Positions 15,374-23,194 of a DNA stretch of 54,400 nt are shown one piece after another. How positions within the stretch are numbered: the first letter of the stretch is position 1; the number at the start of each line of letters is the position of its first letter. The DNA comes from Magnetospira sp. (GTDB taxonomy: Bacteria > Pseudomonadota > Alphaproteobacteria > Rhodospirillales > Magnetospiraceae). The stretch covers positions 1-54,400 of the forward strand of contig JANQIL010000146.1 in assembly GCA_028282245.1 (NCBI GenBank), read 5' to 3'. The position numbers were made by a program, and so were the translations under genes. The notes below the pieces were generated by a model that saw nothing but the letters and a program-made list of their open reading frames with translations, did not search any database and had not been told where the DNA came from.

Positions 15374-15775
15374 ATGGTCTCGATCGGTAACCTGTCGAAA
15401 CGTACCGGCGTCAAGGTGCCGACGATTCGCTACTACGAGCGCATCGGCCTGATCGCGCCGCCGCCCCGCACCGACGGCAACCAGCGCCGCTACTCGCCCG
15501 ACGCCCTGCGCCGCCTGAAGTTCATCCGCCATGCCCGCGACCTGGGCCTGTCCCTGGAGTCGATCCGCGATCTCCTGCGTCTGTCGGCCCATCCCGACCG
15601 CCCCTGCGCCGAGGCCGACCGCATCGCCCGCGATCAATTGCGCGAAACGCGCGACCGCATCGCCCGCCTGAAGGGCCTGGAAGCCGAACTGGAGCGGATC
15701 GTCGACTGCTGCGACGCCGAATCGGTGGCCGAATGCGGGGTGCTGAACGCTCTGGCCGGCAACGGAACCGGATGA
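15374..15775 (+). CDS. MerR-family metal-responsive regulator
   Basis: A 133-residue regulator with the MerR winged HTH at its N-terminus (IGNLSKRTGVKVPTIRYYERIGLIAPPPRTDGNQRRYS), a long dimerisation helix (about residues 70-115) and a Cys-bearing metal-binding tail with Pro-Cys near residue 78 and CCDAESVAECGVL near the end. The arrangement resembles CadR/PbrR/ZntR-like sensors of divalent metals. It is divergent from the CDF gene, with the candidate operator between them. By family behaviour it would repress without metal and activate with metal. Confidence 0.88.
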   Translation: MVSIGNLSKRTGVKVPTIRYYERIGLIAPPPRTDGNQRRYSPDALRRLKFIRHARDLGLSLESIRDLLRLSAHPDRPCAEADRIARDQLRETRDRIARLKGLEAELERIVDCCDAESVAECGVLNALAGNGTG

Positions 15776-15881
15776 AAAGAAGCCGGATGGTGCCGACAAC
15801 GGGTCCGTGACCCTAAGGTCAGGTCATGCTGATTTTCCCGTAATGACCGATGGAAATCCCAGATATGCATCAAGGGGGGGT

Positions 15882-16352
15882 ATGATGAGCGTCGCTCGAA
15901 TCGTTATCGCAACAATACTGATTACGGGCTTCGGCTTCGTTTTCCACACCCTATACGGCGAGACCTGGATTACCTCCATAATCGACGACGCGGCCGGAAA
16001 AGGCCTCATGGCCAACGTCATTCGCGATCCCTATCCCGCATGGTTCGTGATGACTGCCGCGCTTACCGCGTTGATTCCGGCCGCCTTTAAGGTAATATTG
16101 TATTATTTTCTGGGTGCATCGATACCGTTCCGCAATAAGCTCCTGAAAGGCGCCACATACGGCGTGATTCTCTTGGCCGTGGGCGACAACCTGATCCGCA
16201 TGCCCATCATGCAACTATTAAGCGGGAATCCTGGATTTATCGTATTATTGCAATCCGCCGAGGCCTGGGTGATATACATCGGTTCCGGAATCGCCATAGC
16301 TCTGATAATTCCCGTAAGATCCCATACATCCGCCAACCGAGAAATTCCTTGA
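15882..16352 (+). CDS. Small polytopic membrane protein, unknown
   Basis: A 156-residue protein with about four hydrophobic helices (near residues 5-22, 47-72, 87-103 and 122-147). I recognise no family motif. The strong AAGGGGGG directly before the two adjacent ATGs at 15882/15885 supports this start over an in-frame upstream one at 15807. Base composition is somewhat less GC-rich than neighbours. It follows the merR gene by 106 bp and could be transcribed with it, but nothing links it to metal resistance. Confidence 0.6.
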   Translation: MMSVARIVIATILITGFGFVFHTLYGETWITSIIDDAAGKGLMANVIRDPYPAWFVMTAALTALIPAAFKVILYYFLGASIPFRNKLLKGATYGVILLAVGDNLIRMPIMQLLSGNPGFIVLLQSAEAWVIYIGSGIAIALIIPVRSHTSANREIP

Positions 16353-16412
16353 ACCGAACACGCTGTCAGCAAGAAGGTCGATTTGAGATCGCAACGAGTC
16401 CTGGGTCGGCGG

Positions 16413-17327
16413 TCAGCCCACCACCCGGTTGCGACCGTCGTTGCGGGCCCGCGCCAGATTGACCTCGGCCACCTTCAGCAGATCGTCCGGGTGTTCGCCG
16501 AGCCCGTACTCCAGGAGCCCGATGGACAGGCTCACCTCGACCCCCTCGCCGCCCGGGATGGCGACCGGGCGCGCCGCCACGTCCTGACGCACCCGGTCGC
16601 AGACCACCAGGGCATCGCGCAGGCGGGTGGCCGGAAAGATGAACCCGAACCGCGATTGGGAGTAGCGGAAAACGTTGTCGTATAGCCGCACCCGGCGCAC
16701 GAAGCGACGCGCGATCTCGTGCAGCACCGGTTCCAGGACCTGACCCCCATGCCGGGATTCGATGGCCTCGAACTGGTCCAGCTCGGACAGGCCGACGCAG
16801 AACGGCTGACTCACCCGGCGCCCCAGGTCGCACTGCTCGCGCAGCCGCCGCGCCATGTAATCGCGGGTGTAGAGTCGGGTCTGCGGATCGACCGCCGGGG
16901 TCAGGTCGTCGGCATGGTCGGCCAACCGCAGGGCCGCCTGGCGAAAGCGGTCCAGGGCGGTCAGAAAAACATCCAGGCGCGCCGCGCCGACCGGCTCGCG
17001 CTCGGCCTCGGCAACCAGCTTCTGGGCCAGGCGGTGGGAGTCGAAATGCGCCGCGCGCACCGCCTCCACGTAGGGCATCAGGTGCGGCTCGACCATTTCG
17101 AGAAACTGCGCGAACCGGGTCTGTCGGTAGGCCGTCTCGCCGACGATGTCGGGGTCGGCTCCGTCGCCGCCGACGATCGTCCGGTGAACTCGGCACAACC
17201 AATCATGGTGATCGAGCAGGGCGGAGATGTAGGTGACGTAGAACAGATCGCGCGATGCGGCCGGATCGGCAACCGCCGAGTCGTCGCCAATGTCGGGATC
17301 GGGCGGGTCGGCCGCCTTGGCGGTCAT
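16413..17327 (-). CDS. Degenerate DgcZ-like protein (CZB-like plus inactive GGDEF domain)
   Basis: A 304-residue protein that lines up with E. coli DgcZ: an N-terminal CZB-like helical domain (about residues 28-135) and a C-terminal GGDEF-fold domain (about 145-304). Three of the four zinc ligands seem kept (His40, His94, His98), but the position of the DgcZ zinc Cys is Thr70. The signature GGEEF is replaced by SQSRF at residues 223-227, so cyclase activity is very unlikely. It may bind c-di-GMP or GTP, or act as a partner or sensor. GGGAG precedes the ATG at 17327. The gene stands alone. Confidence 0.78.
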   Translation of the reverse strand: MTAKAADPPDPDIGDDSAVADPAASRDLFYVTYISALLDHHDWLCRVHRTIVGGDGADPDIVGETAYRQTRFAQFLEMVEPHLMPYVEAVRAAHFDSHRLAQKLVAEAEREPVGAARLDVFLTALDRFRQAALRLADHADDLTPAVDPQTRLYTRDYMARRLREQCDLGRRVSQPFCVGLSELDQFEAIESRHGGQVLEPVLHEIARRFVRRVRLYDNVFRYSQSRFGFIFPATRLRDALVVCDRVRQDVAARPVAIPGGEGVEVSLSIGLLEYGLGEHPDDLLKVAEVNLARARNDGRNRVVG

Positions 17328-17408
17328 GGATCGGGCTCCCTGTCGCGATGACGGCTGCGCCGCGCCGATCACTATAGCATCGCCGCCGGAGCGGCGCGAG
17401 GCGGCGGG

Positions 17409-17999
17409 TCACATGCGCCGACGGTCGTTCAGCGCCGCGATCAGGGTGCCGTCGTCCAGGTAATCCAGGTCGCCGCCGACCGGCACCCCGCGCGCCAGGC
17501 CGCTCATCGCGACCCCGCGCCCGGCCAGCCGCTCGGCCAGATAGTGGGCGGTGGTCTGGCCGTCGACCGTCGACGGAAGGGCGAAAATCACCTCGCCCAC
17601 CGAATCCGCCTCGATCCGCCCGAGCAGGTCGCCGATGGCCAGATCGTCCGGCCCGATGCCGTCGAGCGCCGACAGCACCCCGCCCAGCACCTGATAGGTG
17701 CCGTGATGGGCCGCCGCCCGTTCCAGCGCCCACAGGCCGGCCACGTCGGCGACCACGCAGAGGGTCGCGCGGTCGCGCCGTGGATCGGCGCAGATGGCGC
17801 AGGGATCGGCGGTATCCAGGTTGCCGCAGGTCGAGCAGCGCCGGACCGCGCGCGCCGTCTCGCCGAGCACCCGGACCAGCGGGTCCAGCACGTCGTCGCG
17901 ATGGGTCGCCAGGTACAGGGCCAGACGGCGGGCCGATCGCGGACCCAGCCCCGGCAACCGCGACAGGAGGCGTATGAGCGGGTCGAGGCCGGTGGTCAC
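17409..17999 (-). CDS. recR: Recombination protein RecR
   Basis: A 196-residue RecR, part of the RecFOR pathway that loads RecA at gaps. Visible are the N-terminal helix-hairpin-helix (LSRLPGLGPRSARRLALYL), the C4 zinc finger (CSTCGNLDTADPCAIC) and the Toprim domain starting LCVVADVAGLWALERA. The start is GTG 17999, directly behind the ybaB stop (5-bp gap), and a GAGG precedes it. Association of ybaB and recR in one operon is widespread. Normally dnaX lies upstream of ybaB, but here a divergent exonuclease gene takes that place. Confidence 0.95.
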   Translation of the reverse strand: MTTGLDPLIRLLSRLPGLGPRSARRLALYLATHRDDVLDPLVRVLGETARAVRRCSTCGNLDTADPCAICADPRRDRATLCVVADVAGLWALERAAAHHGTYQVLGGVLSALDGIGPDDLAIGDLLGRIEADSVGEVIFALPSTVDGQTTAHYLAERLAGRGVAMSGLARGVPVGGDLDYLDDGTLIAALNDRRRM

Positions 18000-18004
18000 G
18001 GGCC

Positions 18005-18328
18005 TCAGAACGGTAGCTGCATGCCCGGCGGCAGCGGCAGCCCGCCGGCCAGTTCCGACATCCGCTCGCGGGTCATTTCCTCCACCTTGGCCTTGGCGTC
18101 GGCATGCGCCGCCACGATCAGGTCCTCAAGCACCTCGGCGTCGCTGGGATCGACCAGCGACGGGTCGATCTTGAGACGCCGCATCACGCCCTTGCCGGTG
18201 AGCGTCACGGTGACCATGCCGCCGCCCGACTTGCCCTCGATTTCGGCGTCCTCCAGCTCCTTCTGGAGTTCCTGCATCTGCTCCTGGATTTTTTGCGCCT
18301 GCTTCATCATGTTGCCGAGATTTTTCAT
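18005..18328 (-). CDS. YbaB/EbfC nucleoid-associated protein
   Basis: A 107-residue small DNA-binding protein of the YbaB/EbfC family, which forms a tweezer-like dimer and coats DNA. The conserved start MKNLGNMMKQAQKIQEQMQ and the central GMVTVTLTGKGVMRRLKIDPSLV are typical. ATG at 18328 is chosen because it begins the conserved helix and has AAGGA upstream; the extra open frame to 18466 is antisense to the next gene. It is transcribed with recR. dnaX is not in the window. Confidence 0.93.
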   Translation of the reverse strand: MKNLGNMMKQAQKIQEQMQELQKELEDAEIEGKSGGGMVTVTLTGKGVMRRLKIDPSLVDPSDAEVLEDLIVAAHADAKAKVEEMTRERMSELAGGLPLPPGMQLPF

Positions 18329-18399
18329 CTTCGGGGTCCTTCGGTTGTTCGCCAATCCGATGGGTGTATAACAGGGCGGGAAGGCCGGGAGAAGCCACG

Positions 18400-19218
18400 A
18401 TGCGGCATCGGTCGCTGATCGTATTCGACATCGAGACGGTGCCCGACACCGAGGCGGTGCCGGCACTGACCGGGATCGACGATCCCGACGTGGCGGCGCG
18501 GCGCGATGCCCTCACCCGCTATCACCTGGAGATCACCGACGGCCGCAATCCGTTTCCGCGCCAGCCGTTCCATAGGGTGGTGGCGATTTCCTTCCTGCGC
18601 GCCGAGATCGAGCACGACGCCGAGGGCGAGCGCTACCACCTCGCGGAACTGCGCAGCGGCGGAACGCCGAGCACCGACGAGGCCGGGCTGGTGGCCGGGT
18701 TCTTCCAGTTCCTGGACCGTCAGCGACCGCGCCTCGTCACCTTCAACGGGCGCGGATTCGACCTGCCGGTGCTGCGCTACCGGGCCATGAGGCACGGCGT
18801 CGCGGCGCCGGTTCTTCACCAGTCGAAGGACCGCTGGAACGCCTATTCCAGCCGCTATTCGGACGATTGGCACTGCGACCTTCTGGATGTCCTGTCGGAC
18901 CGCGGCGCCTCGGCGCGGGTGCGCCTCAACGAAATCTGCGCGGTGCTCGGACTGCCCGGCAAGCCGGGCATGGACGGCGCCGACGTCATGACCCGGTTCG
19001 ACGCCGGCGATATCGGCGGAATCCGCGACTACTGCGAGACCGACGTCCTCAACACGTATCTGCTCTACCTGCGTCACATGCACCACCGGGGCACCCTGCC
19101 GGCCGACGGGTTCCGGAAAGCCAACGCCGACCTGCTGGCCTATCTCGAAGCGGAGGCGCCGGAACGGCCGCACCTGGGCGCCTACCTCGCGGCCTGGGCG
19201 GCGCTGTCGCCGAAATGA
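18400..19218 (+). CDS. Predicted PolB-like 3'-5' exonuclease
   Basis: A 272-residue DnaQ/DEDD-type exonuclease of the family annotated as predicted 3'-5' exonuclease related to PolB. The three acidic motifs are present: Exo I FDIETVPD (near residue 10), Exo II TFNGRGFDLPVLRYRA and Exo III RDYCETDVLNTYLLYLR. No polymerase domain is attached. The start at 18400 has GGGAG nine bases upstream. It is divergent from ybaB-recR, which is suggestive of shared DNA-repair context but not proof. Confidence 0.85.
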   Translation: MRHRSLIVFDIETVPDTEAVPALTGIDDPDVAARRDALTRYHLEITDGRNPFPRQPFHRVVAISFLRAEIEHDAEGERYHLAELRSGGTPSTDEAGLVAGFFQFLDRQRPRLVTFNGRGFDLPVLRYRAMRHGVAAPVLHQSKDRWNAYSSRYSDDWHCDLLDVLSDRGASARVRLNEICAVLGLPGKPGMDGADVMTRFDAGDIGGIRDYCETDVLNTYLLYLRHMHHRGTLPADGFRKANADLLAYLEAEAPERPHLGAYLAAWAALSPK

Positions 19219-19231
19219 CCGGGAACGCCGG

Positions 19232-20029
19232 TCAGGCGGCCTGATCGAGCCAATCGAGAATCACCTGATCGGCCTCGTGGCCATGCGGGTCGAGCATCGG
19301 CAGATGCCCCAGGCGCTCGACGATATGCGGCCGCACGCCGTAGTAGGCGGCGGTCATCAACAGGTCGGTGGTCGGCAGGAAATGATCGCGGTCGCCGCCG
19401 ATCACCAACACATTGCCGGCCATCCACGGCAACGGGGCCATCGGCCGCCAGCCGGATGCCTCGAACGAGGCCCGCACCGCCACGTCGTCGACCTGGCTGA
19501 CGAAGCGTTCGAAGTCCGCGTCGTCGACCCCGTTCGGGAACAGGTTATCGCGCATCACCGAGAAATCGCCGGCCTCGAGGCCGTAGACCGACAGCATGGT
19601 CATTGTCCACCACAGGGCCGGGTTGGTCCAGAATGTCTCGCCGGCGCCGCGCGCCATGCCATACGGCGGCACCGAGCACAGCAGCACCAGGCCGTCCAGG
19701 CGACCGCCGCGGCGCACGTAGTTCTGGGCCACCGCGCCGCCCAGGGAATGGCCGACCACGACCACCGGGCGGTCGATTCGGCTCACCGCGTCGGCAACAT
19801 CGTCGGCAAACCGGTCGAGCGACATCCGGCCGACCCGACCGCAGCCACGGCTGCCGGAGTGGCCGGACAGGCTGAGAGCGTAGCTGTCGAACCCCCGCTC
19901 GGCGAAAAACGGCAAGGTCCGGTCCTGCCACAGCCAGGCACCGCCGCAGATCCCGTGCACGAACAGAAGCGCCTGGCGGCGTGGCGTGGCGTGGGCCGGC
20001 TGGTGCACGATCTCGACGCTCTCGGTCAT
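19232..20029 (-). CDS. Alpha/beta hydrolase
   Basis: A 265-residue alpha/beta-hydrolase. The oxyanion region LLFVHGICGGAW, nucleophile elbow GHSLGG, acid in IGGDRDHFLP and the catalytic His in RLGHLPMLDP are all recognisable, so the triad is intact. No signal peptide is visible, so it should be cytosolic. The substrate is unknown (esters, lactones or similar). GGGAGAG precedes the ATG at 20029. It is convergent with the exonuclease gene and not obviously in an operon. Confidence 0.85.
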   Translation of the reverse strand: MTESVEIVHQPAHATPRRQALLFVHGICGGAWLWQDRTLPFFAERGFDSYALSLSGHSGSRGCGRVGRMSLDRFADDVADAVSRIDRPVVVVGHSLGGAVAQNYVRRGGRLDGLVLLCSVPPYGMARGAGETFWTNPALWWTMTMLSVYGLEAGDFSVMRDNLFPNGVDDADFERFVSQVDDVAVRASFEASGWRPMAPLPWMAGNVLVIGGDRDHFLPTTDLLMTAAYYGVRPHIVERLGHLPMLDPHGHEADQVILDWLDQAA

Positions 20030-20201
20030 GGGGCGGCTCTCCCGGTGTTATTTTTTGGACAACTCTTTTTTATGACGCGGATCGCCGCGCACCACCAAGG
20101 TTTTTTTAACCGCCCGAACGGAAACCGGATCGGCGAACGACGGGGTTGCCGAGAGGAATCGCGGTTCCCATGTGACATGACAGCCAAGGCAGCAGCGCGC
20201 C

Positions 20202-21698
20202 ATGATCCGCTTCGTCCTCAACACCGACGATGTCGAAACCTATGTCTCGCGGAAGTCCGGGCGGCTCGACGCAACGGGGCGGGCCTGGGCGCTGCGCCAC
20301 ATTCCGCGCTTCCTGATTCGCGATCCCCGCTGCCTGACCACCACGCGCGGCGCGGACGTCGCGGGCTTCCGACCCGACGTCGCGCGCAACCTGTCCGCCG
20401 CGCGGCGCCTGCGGATCGAGCCGGCCTGGTTCATGGTGGTGCCCGAGGCCGACGACGAGGTGGAGGCGGTGCTCGACTGGGTCGCCGCCCTGCCGTCGGT
20501 CGACCCGCTGCTGGCCAACAAGCTGGGTCGCATCTCCTTCGATCAGGCGCGCATACATTCGGCGCGCTGGCACCGGCGGCTGGCGGCGCGGCGCGCCCAC
20601 CTGCCCGACGACGATCCGAACGGCATCGAGCCGGTGCTGGCGGCCGACGGCGGACGCCGCTGGGTCCGCCTGATCAGTCGCGCCGCCCTCGACTATGAAG
20701 GAGCCCGAATGGGACACTGCGTCGGCGAGGGCGGCTATGACAGTTTCCGCAATCGGATCTATTCACTGCGCGACTCCCGCAACCGACCCCATTGCACGGT
20801 CGAGTTCGATCCGTCGCGCCGCCGCGTCCAACAGGCCAAGGGGCGCGCCAACGACGACGTGCCGGCCAAGTACCGGGGCGACGTGGAACGCCTGCTGCGC
20901 CATCTGGCGCCGCGCCGGATCAATTCCCGGCTGACCGAATTCGTGCTGTCCGAGGAGGGCGAGATCCTGCGCCTGTCGCAAGCCGCCGACTGGGCGCCCG
21001 GCGTGCGGATTCGCAACAATCTGGTTCTGACCAACCGGACCGACGTGGCGGCGCTGCCCGAGCGGCTGACCATCCGCCATTCGCTGGTGGTCGCCAACTC
21101 GACCCTCAAAAGCCTGCCGCGTCATCTTACCATCGGACAGTCGCTGGTCGGCCTGGCGTTGTCGCCCATCGAGCGGCTGCCGGAGGGCCTGTCGGTGCGC
21201 ACCCTGAACCTGGAGGACAGCCTGGTCACCCGTCTGGCCCCGGGGACGCGCATCCTCAAGGAATTGACGGTCATGCATTCGGCGTTGCGCGACCTGCCGC
21301 CGGGGTTGACCGTCGGCCAGCTTCTGATCCTCGACGGGGCGGCGTTGAATCGGCTGCCCGGCGACCTGGAGGTGGCCGGCCGGCGGGTCGCCGATCTGAC
21401 CGGACGACGGCTGCCCCCCTGCGTGGTCGCCTGCGGCGAGCTGGCCTATACCGACATGGTGTTCGAGGACGCGGGCGACATCGCGGTGTTCGGACGGCTC
21501 TCCTTCGCCGGCTGGGAGAACCCGGCGTTCCCGGCCAACCTGACGGTGGTCGGCACCCTCGACCTCAAGCACGCCGTGCTCGATCCGACGCGCGTGAACG
21601 GCCGGGTCACGGTGCACGGCGACCTCGACCTGCGGGGCACCGAGATCGGCCACCTGCCCGAGACCTGGACGGTCCACGGGCGGGTGCTGCGCGATTGA
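20202..21698 (+). CDS. PcfJ-like domain protein with leucine-rich-like repeats
   Basis: A 498-residue protein. Residues about 155-235 match the PcfJ-like pattern: EGARMGHCVGEGGYDSF with the HCV motif, IYSLRD, then HCTVEFDPSRRRVQQAKGRAND. PcfJ is a poorly characterised family first noted on conjugative plasmids. From about residue 245 on there are repeats of roughly 20 residues with a pattern like LP..LT(I/V)..SL.....LK.LP, resembling short leucine-rich or stacked beta repeats. No signal peptide or membrane segment. The function is not known, and no conjugation genes are nearby. The ribosome site is weak. The combination is unusual. Confidence 0.7.
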   Translation: MIRFVLNTDDVETYVSRKSGRLDATGRAWALRHIPRFLIRDPRCLTTTRGADVAGFRPDVARNLSAARRLRIEPAWFMVVPEADDEVEAVLDWVAALPSVDPLLANKLGRISFDQARIHSARWHRRLAARRAHLPDDDPNGIEPVLAADGGRRWVRLISRAALDYEGARMGHCVGEGGYDSFRNRIYSLRDSRNRPHCTVEFDPSRRRVQQAKGRANDDVPAKYRGDVERLLRHLAPRRINSRLTEFVLSEEGEILRLSQAADWAPGVRIRNNLVLTNRTDVAALPERLTIRHSLVVANSTLKSLPRHLTIGQSLVGLALSPIERLPEGLSVRTLNLEDSLVTRLAPGTRILKELTVMHSALRDLPPGLTVGQLLILDGAALNRLPGDLEVAGRRVADLTGRRLPPCVVACGELAYTDMVFEDAGDIAVFGRLSFAGWENPAFPANLTVVGTLDLKHAVLDPTRVNGRVTVHGDLDLRGTEIGHLPETWTVHGRVLRD

Positions 21699-21731
21699 CC
21701 GGCGTTCGGCCGGCCGTCCCGGATCAGCGGA

Positions 21732-22967
21732 TCACGGCGACAGGGACTCGGTCGGACTCGCCCGGCCGGCGCTCCGAGGCAATGGACCGCGCCGCGACGA
21801 CGAGAGTTTGGCGTCCGTCGCCCGGCCACCCGGCGGACGTCCCTCCAGGGGCGCGTGCGACTGGATGTAGATTTGCAGTAGCCGGTTATCCTCCTTGTCG
21901 AGCCGCGTGTAGGGCTTCATCGCCTTGATGTTGTCGGCCCATTCGTCGATCCCGTACCAGTCGGCCGGATAGGCCATGTGGCATTGGCCGCACTCCAGGT
22001 CGTAGTAGGTCCCGGCGAAGGTCCAGAGGGTGTCCAGATCGGCGACCACCCGGTCGGCGCCGACCCAGCCCTCGAGGCTGACCGGAGTCCAGCCGCCGGC
22101 GGCATGAACGCTGTCGACGGTCAGCGCCTTGGCGCCGTGCCTGGCCAAGCCGGCCCGGAAAATCCGCTTTTCCCGCGCCGCGAAGATCACGCGGCGGTTG
22201 CTGGCCTCCTGCCAACCGTCGAGGCGCACGCGCAGGCGTCCGTCCGCGCGCTCCAGAACGACCAGCCGCGCCGCCGCGAGCACCGCGCCGAGCGCCTTGC
22301 CGGTGCCGTCGGCGGTGGCGTGAATGGGTGTCGTGCCGGCCGCGTAGACCGTCTCGGCGGCCGCCAGGTCGCGCCCCACCCGGGCCGCGAAAAGGGCGCG
22401 CGCGGCCTCGATTTCCGGCTTGATGTCGGGCATGTGGTGGGCGATTCCCTTGTGGCAGTCGACGCAGGTTTCGCCGCGCCGGAGAGCCTGCGCGTGGCGG
22501 CGGCGCGCCTTTTCCGACTGCGCGTCGAGAACCATCTGATCGAACCCGTGGCAGTTGCGGCATTCCAGGGAGTCGGACTCCTCCATGCTGGCCCAGACCC
22601 GGCGCGCCATTTGCAGGCGATTGGCCTCGAACTTGCTCGGCGTGTCGATGGTGCCGATCATCGAGTGATAGAGTTCCTTGGTCGCCGTCACCTTGCGGGC
22701 CAGCTTGGCGCCCCAGTCTTTCGGCACGTGGCAGTCGGCGCAAACCGCGCCCACCCCCGACCTGTTGCGGGCGTGGACCGAATCCTGAAATTCCCGGTCG
22801 ACGATATCCATCTCGTGGCAGCCGGTGCAGAACGCCATCGAGTTCGAGTACTCGACGAAGGCGCCAAATCCGCCGACCGTGATCGCCCCGAGCACCCCGC
22901 CGGCGATCAGAAGCGACGCCAGCGAAAATCGGCTCGGCGTCCAAAGCCAACTCCAAGGATTTCGCAT
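21732..22967 (-). CDS. NapC/NirT-type five-heme membrane cytochrome c (TorC-like)
   Basis: A 411-residue cytochrome with one N-terminal membrane anchor (residues 15-36) and five CXXCH heme sites: CTGCH 47-51, CADCH 76-80, CRNCH 136-140, CVDCH 168-172 and CGQCH 326-330. The first four form a NapC/NirT quinol-oxidising domain; the fifth is in a separate C-terminal domain, with an SH3-like stretch (about 208-262) between, as in TorC/DorC. It would pass electrons from the quinol pool to a periplasmic acceptor. The start at 22967 has GGAGG upstream. It is divergent from another five-heme cytochrome, and no terminal reductase is in the window. Confidence 0.87.
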   Translation of the reverse strand: MRNPWSWLWTPSRFSLASLLIAGGVLGAITVGGFGAFVEYSNSMAFCTGCHEMDIVDREFQDSVHARNRSGVGAVCADCHVPKDWGAKLARKVTATKELYHSMIGTIDTPSKFEANRLQMARRVWASMEESDSLECRNCHGFDQMVLDAQSEKARRRHAQALRRGETCVDCHKGIAHHMPDIKPEIEAARALFAARVGRDLAAAETVYAAGTTPIHATADGTGKALGAVLAAARLVVLERADGRLRVRLDGWQEASNRRVIFAAREKRIFRAGLARHGAKALTVDSVHAAGGWTPVSLEGWVGADRVVADLDTLWTFAGTYYDLECGQCHMAYPADWYGIDEWADNIKAMKPYTRLDKEDNRLLQIYIQSHAPLEGRPPGGRATDAKLSSSRRGPLPRSAGRASPTESLSP

Positions 22968-23099
22968 GTCCTTGATTCCTCCCTGCAAGCGCGTGGACGG
23001 TGGTCCGGTTGCTTATTATAAAATACGCATATTAGGAACAAATAATAAAACGATCACCGACTTTAACTTTACATTTGTTTTCACGTCAACATTCAATTA

Positions 23100-23128
23100 A
23101 AGTCATAAATCATCAATAACAATGACTT
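23100..23128. promoter_or_regulatory. Inverted repeat in the divergent cytochrome promoter region
   Basis: AAGTCAT (23100-23106) and ATGACTT (23122-23128) form a perfect 7-bp dyad with a 15-nt spacer in a very AT-rich 130-bp stretch between the two multiheme cytochrome genes. It may be an operator for both. It does not match an FNR or TorR site that I can recognise. Confidence 0.35.
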
Positions 23129-23194
23129 GTTATAGCGTTTCGCCACGGCGACAACGCTTCTCTTTGCACATCTTTACAGGGAAGAGGAAACACC

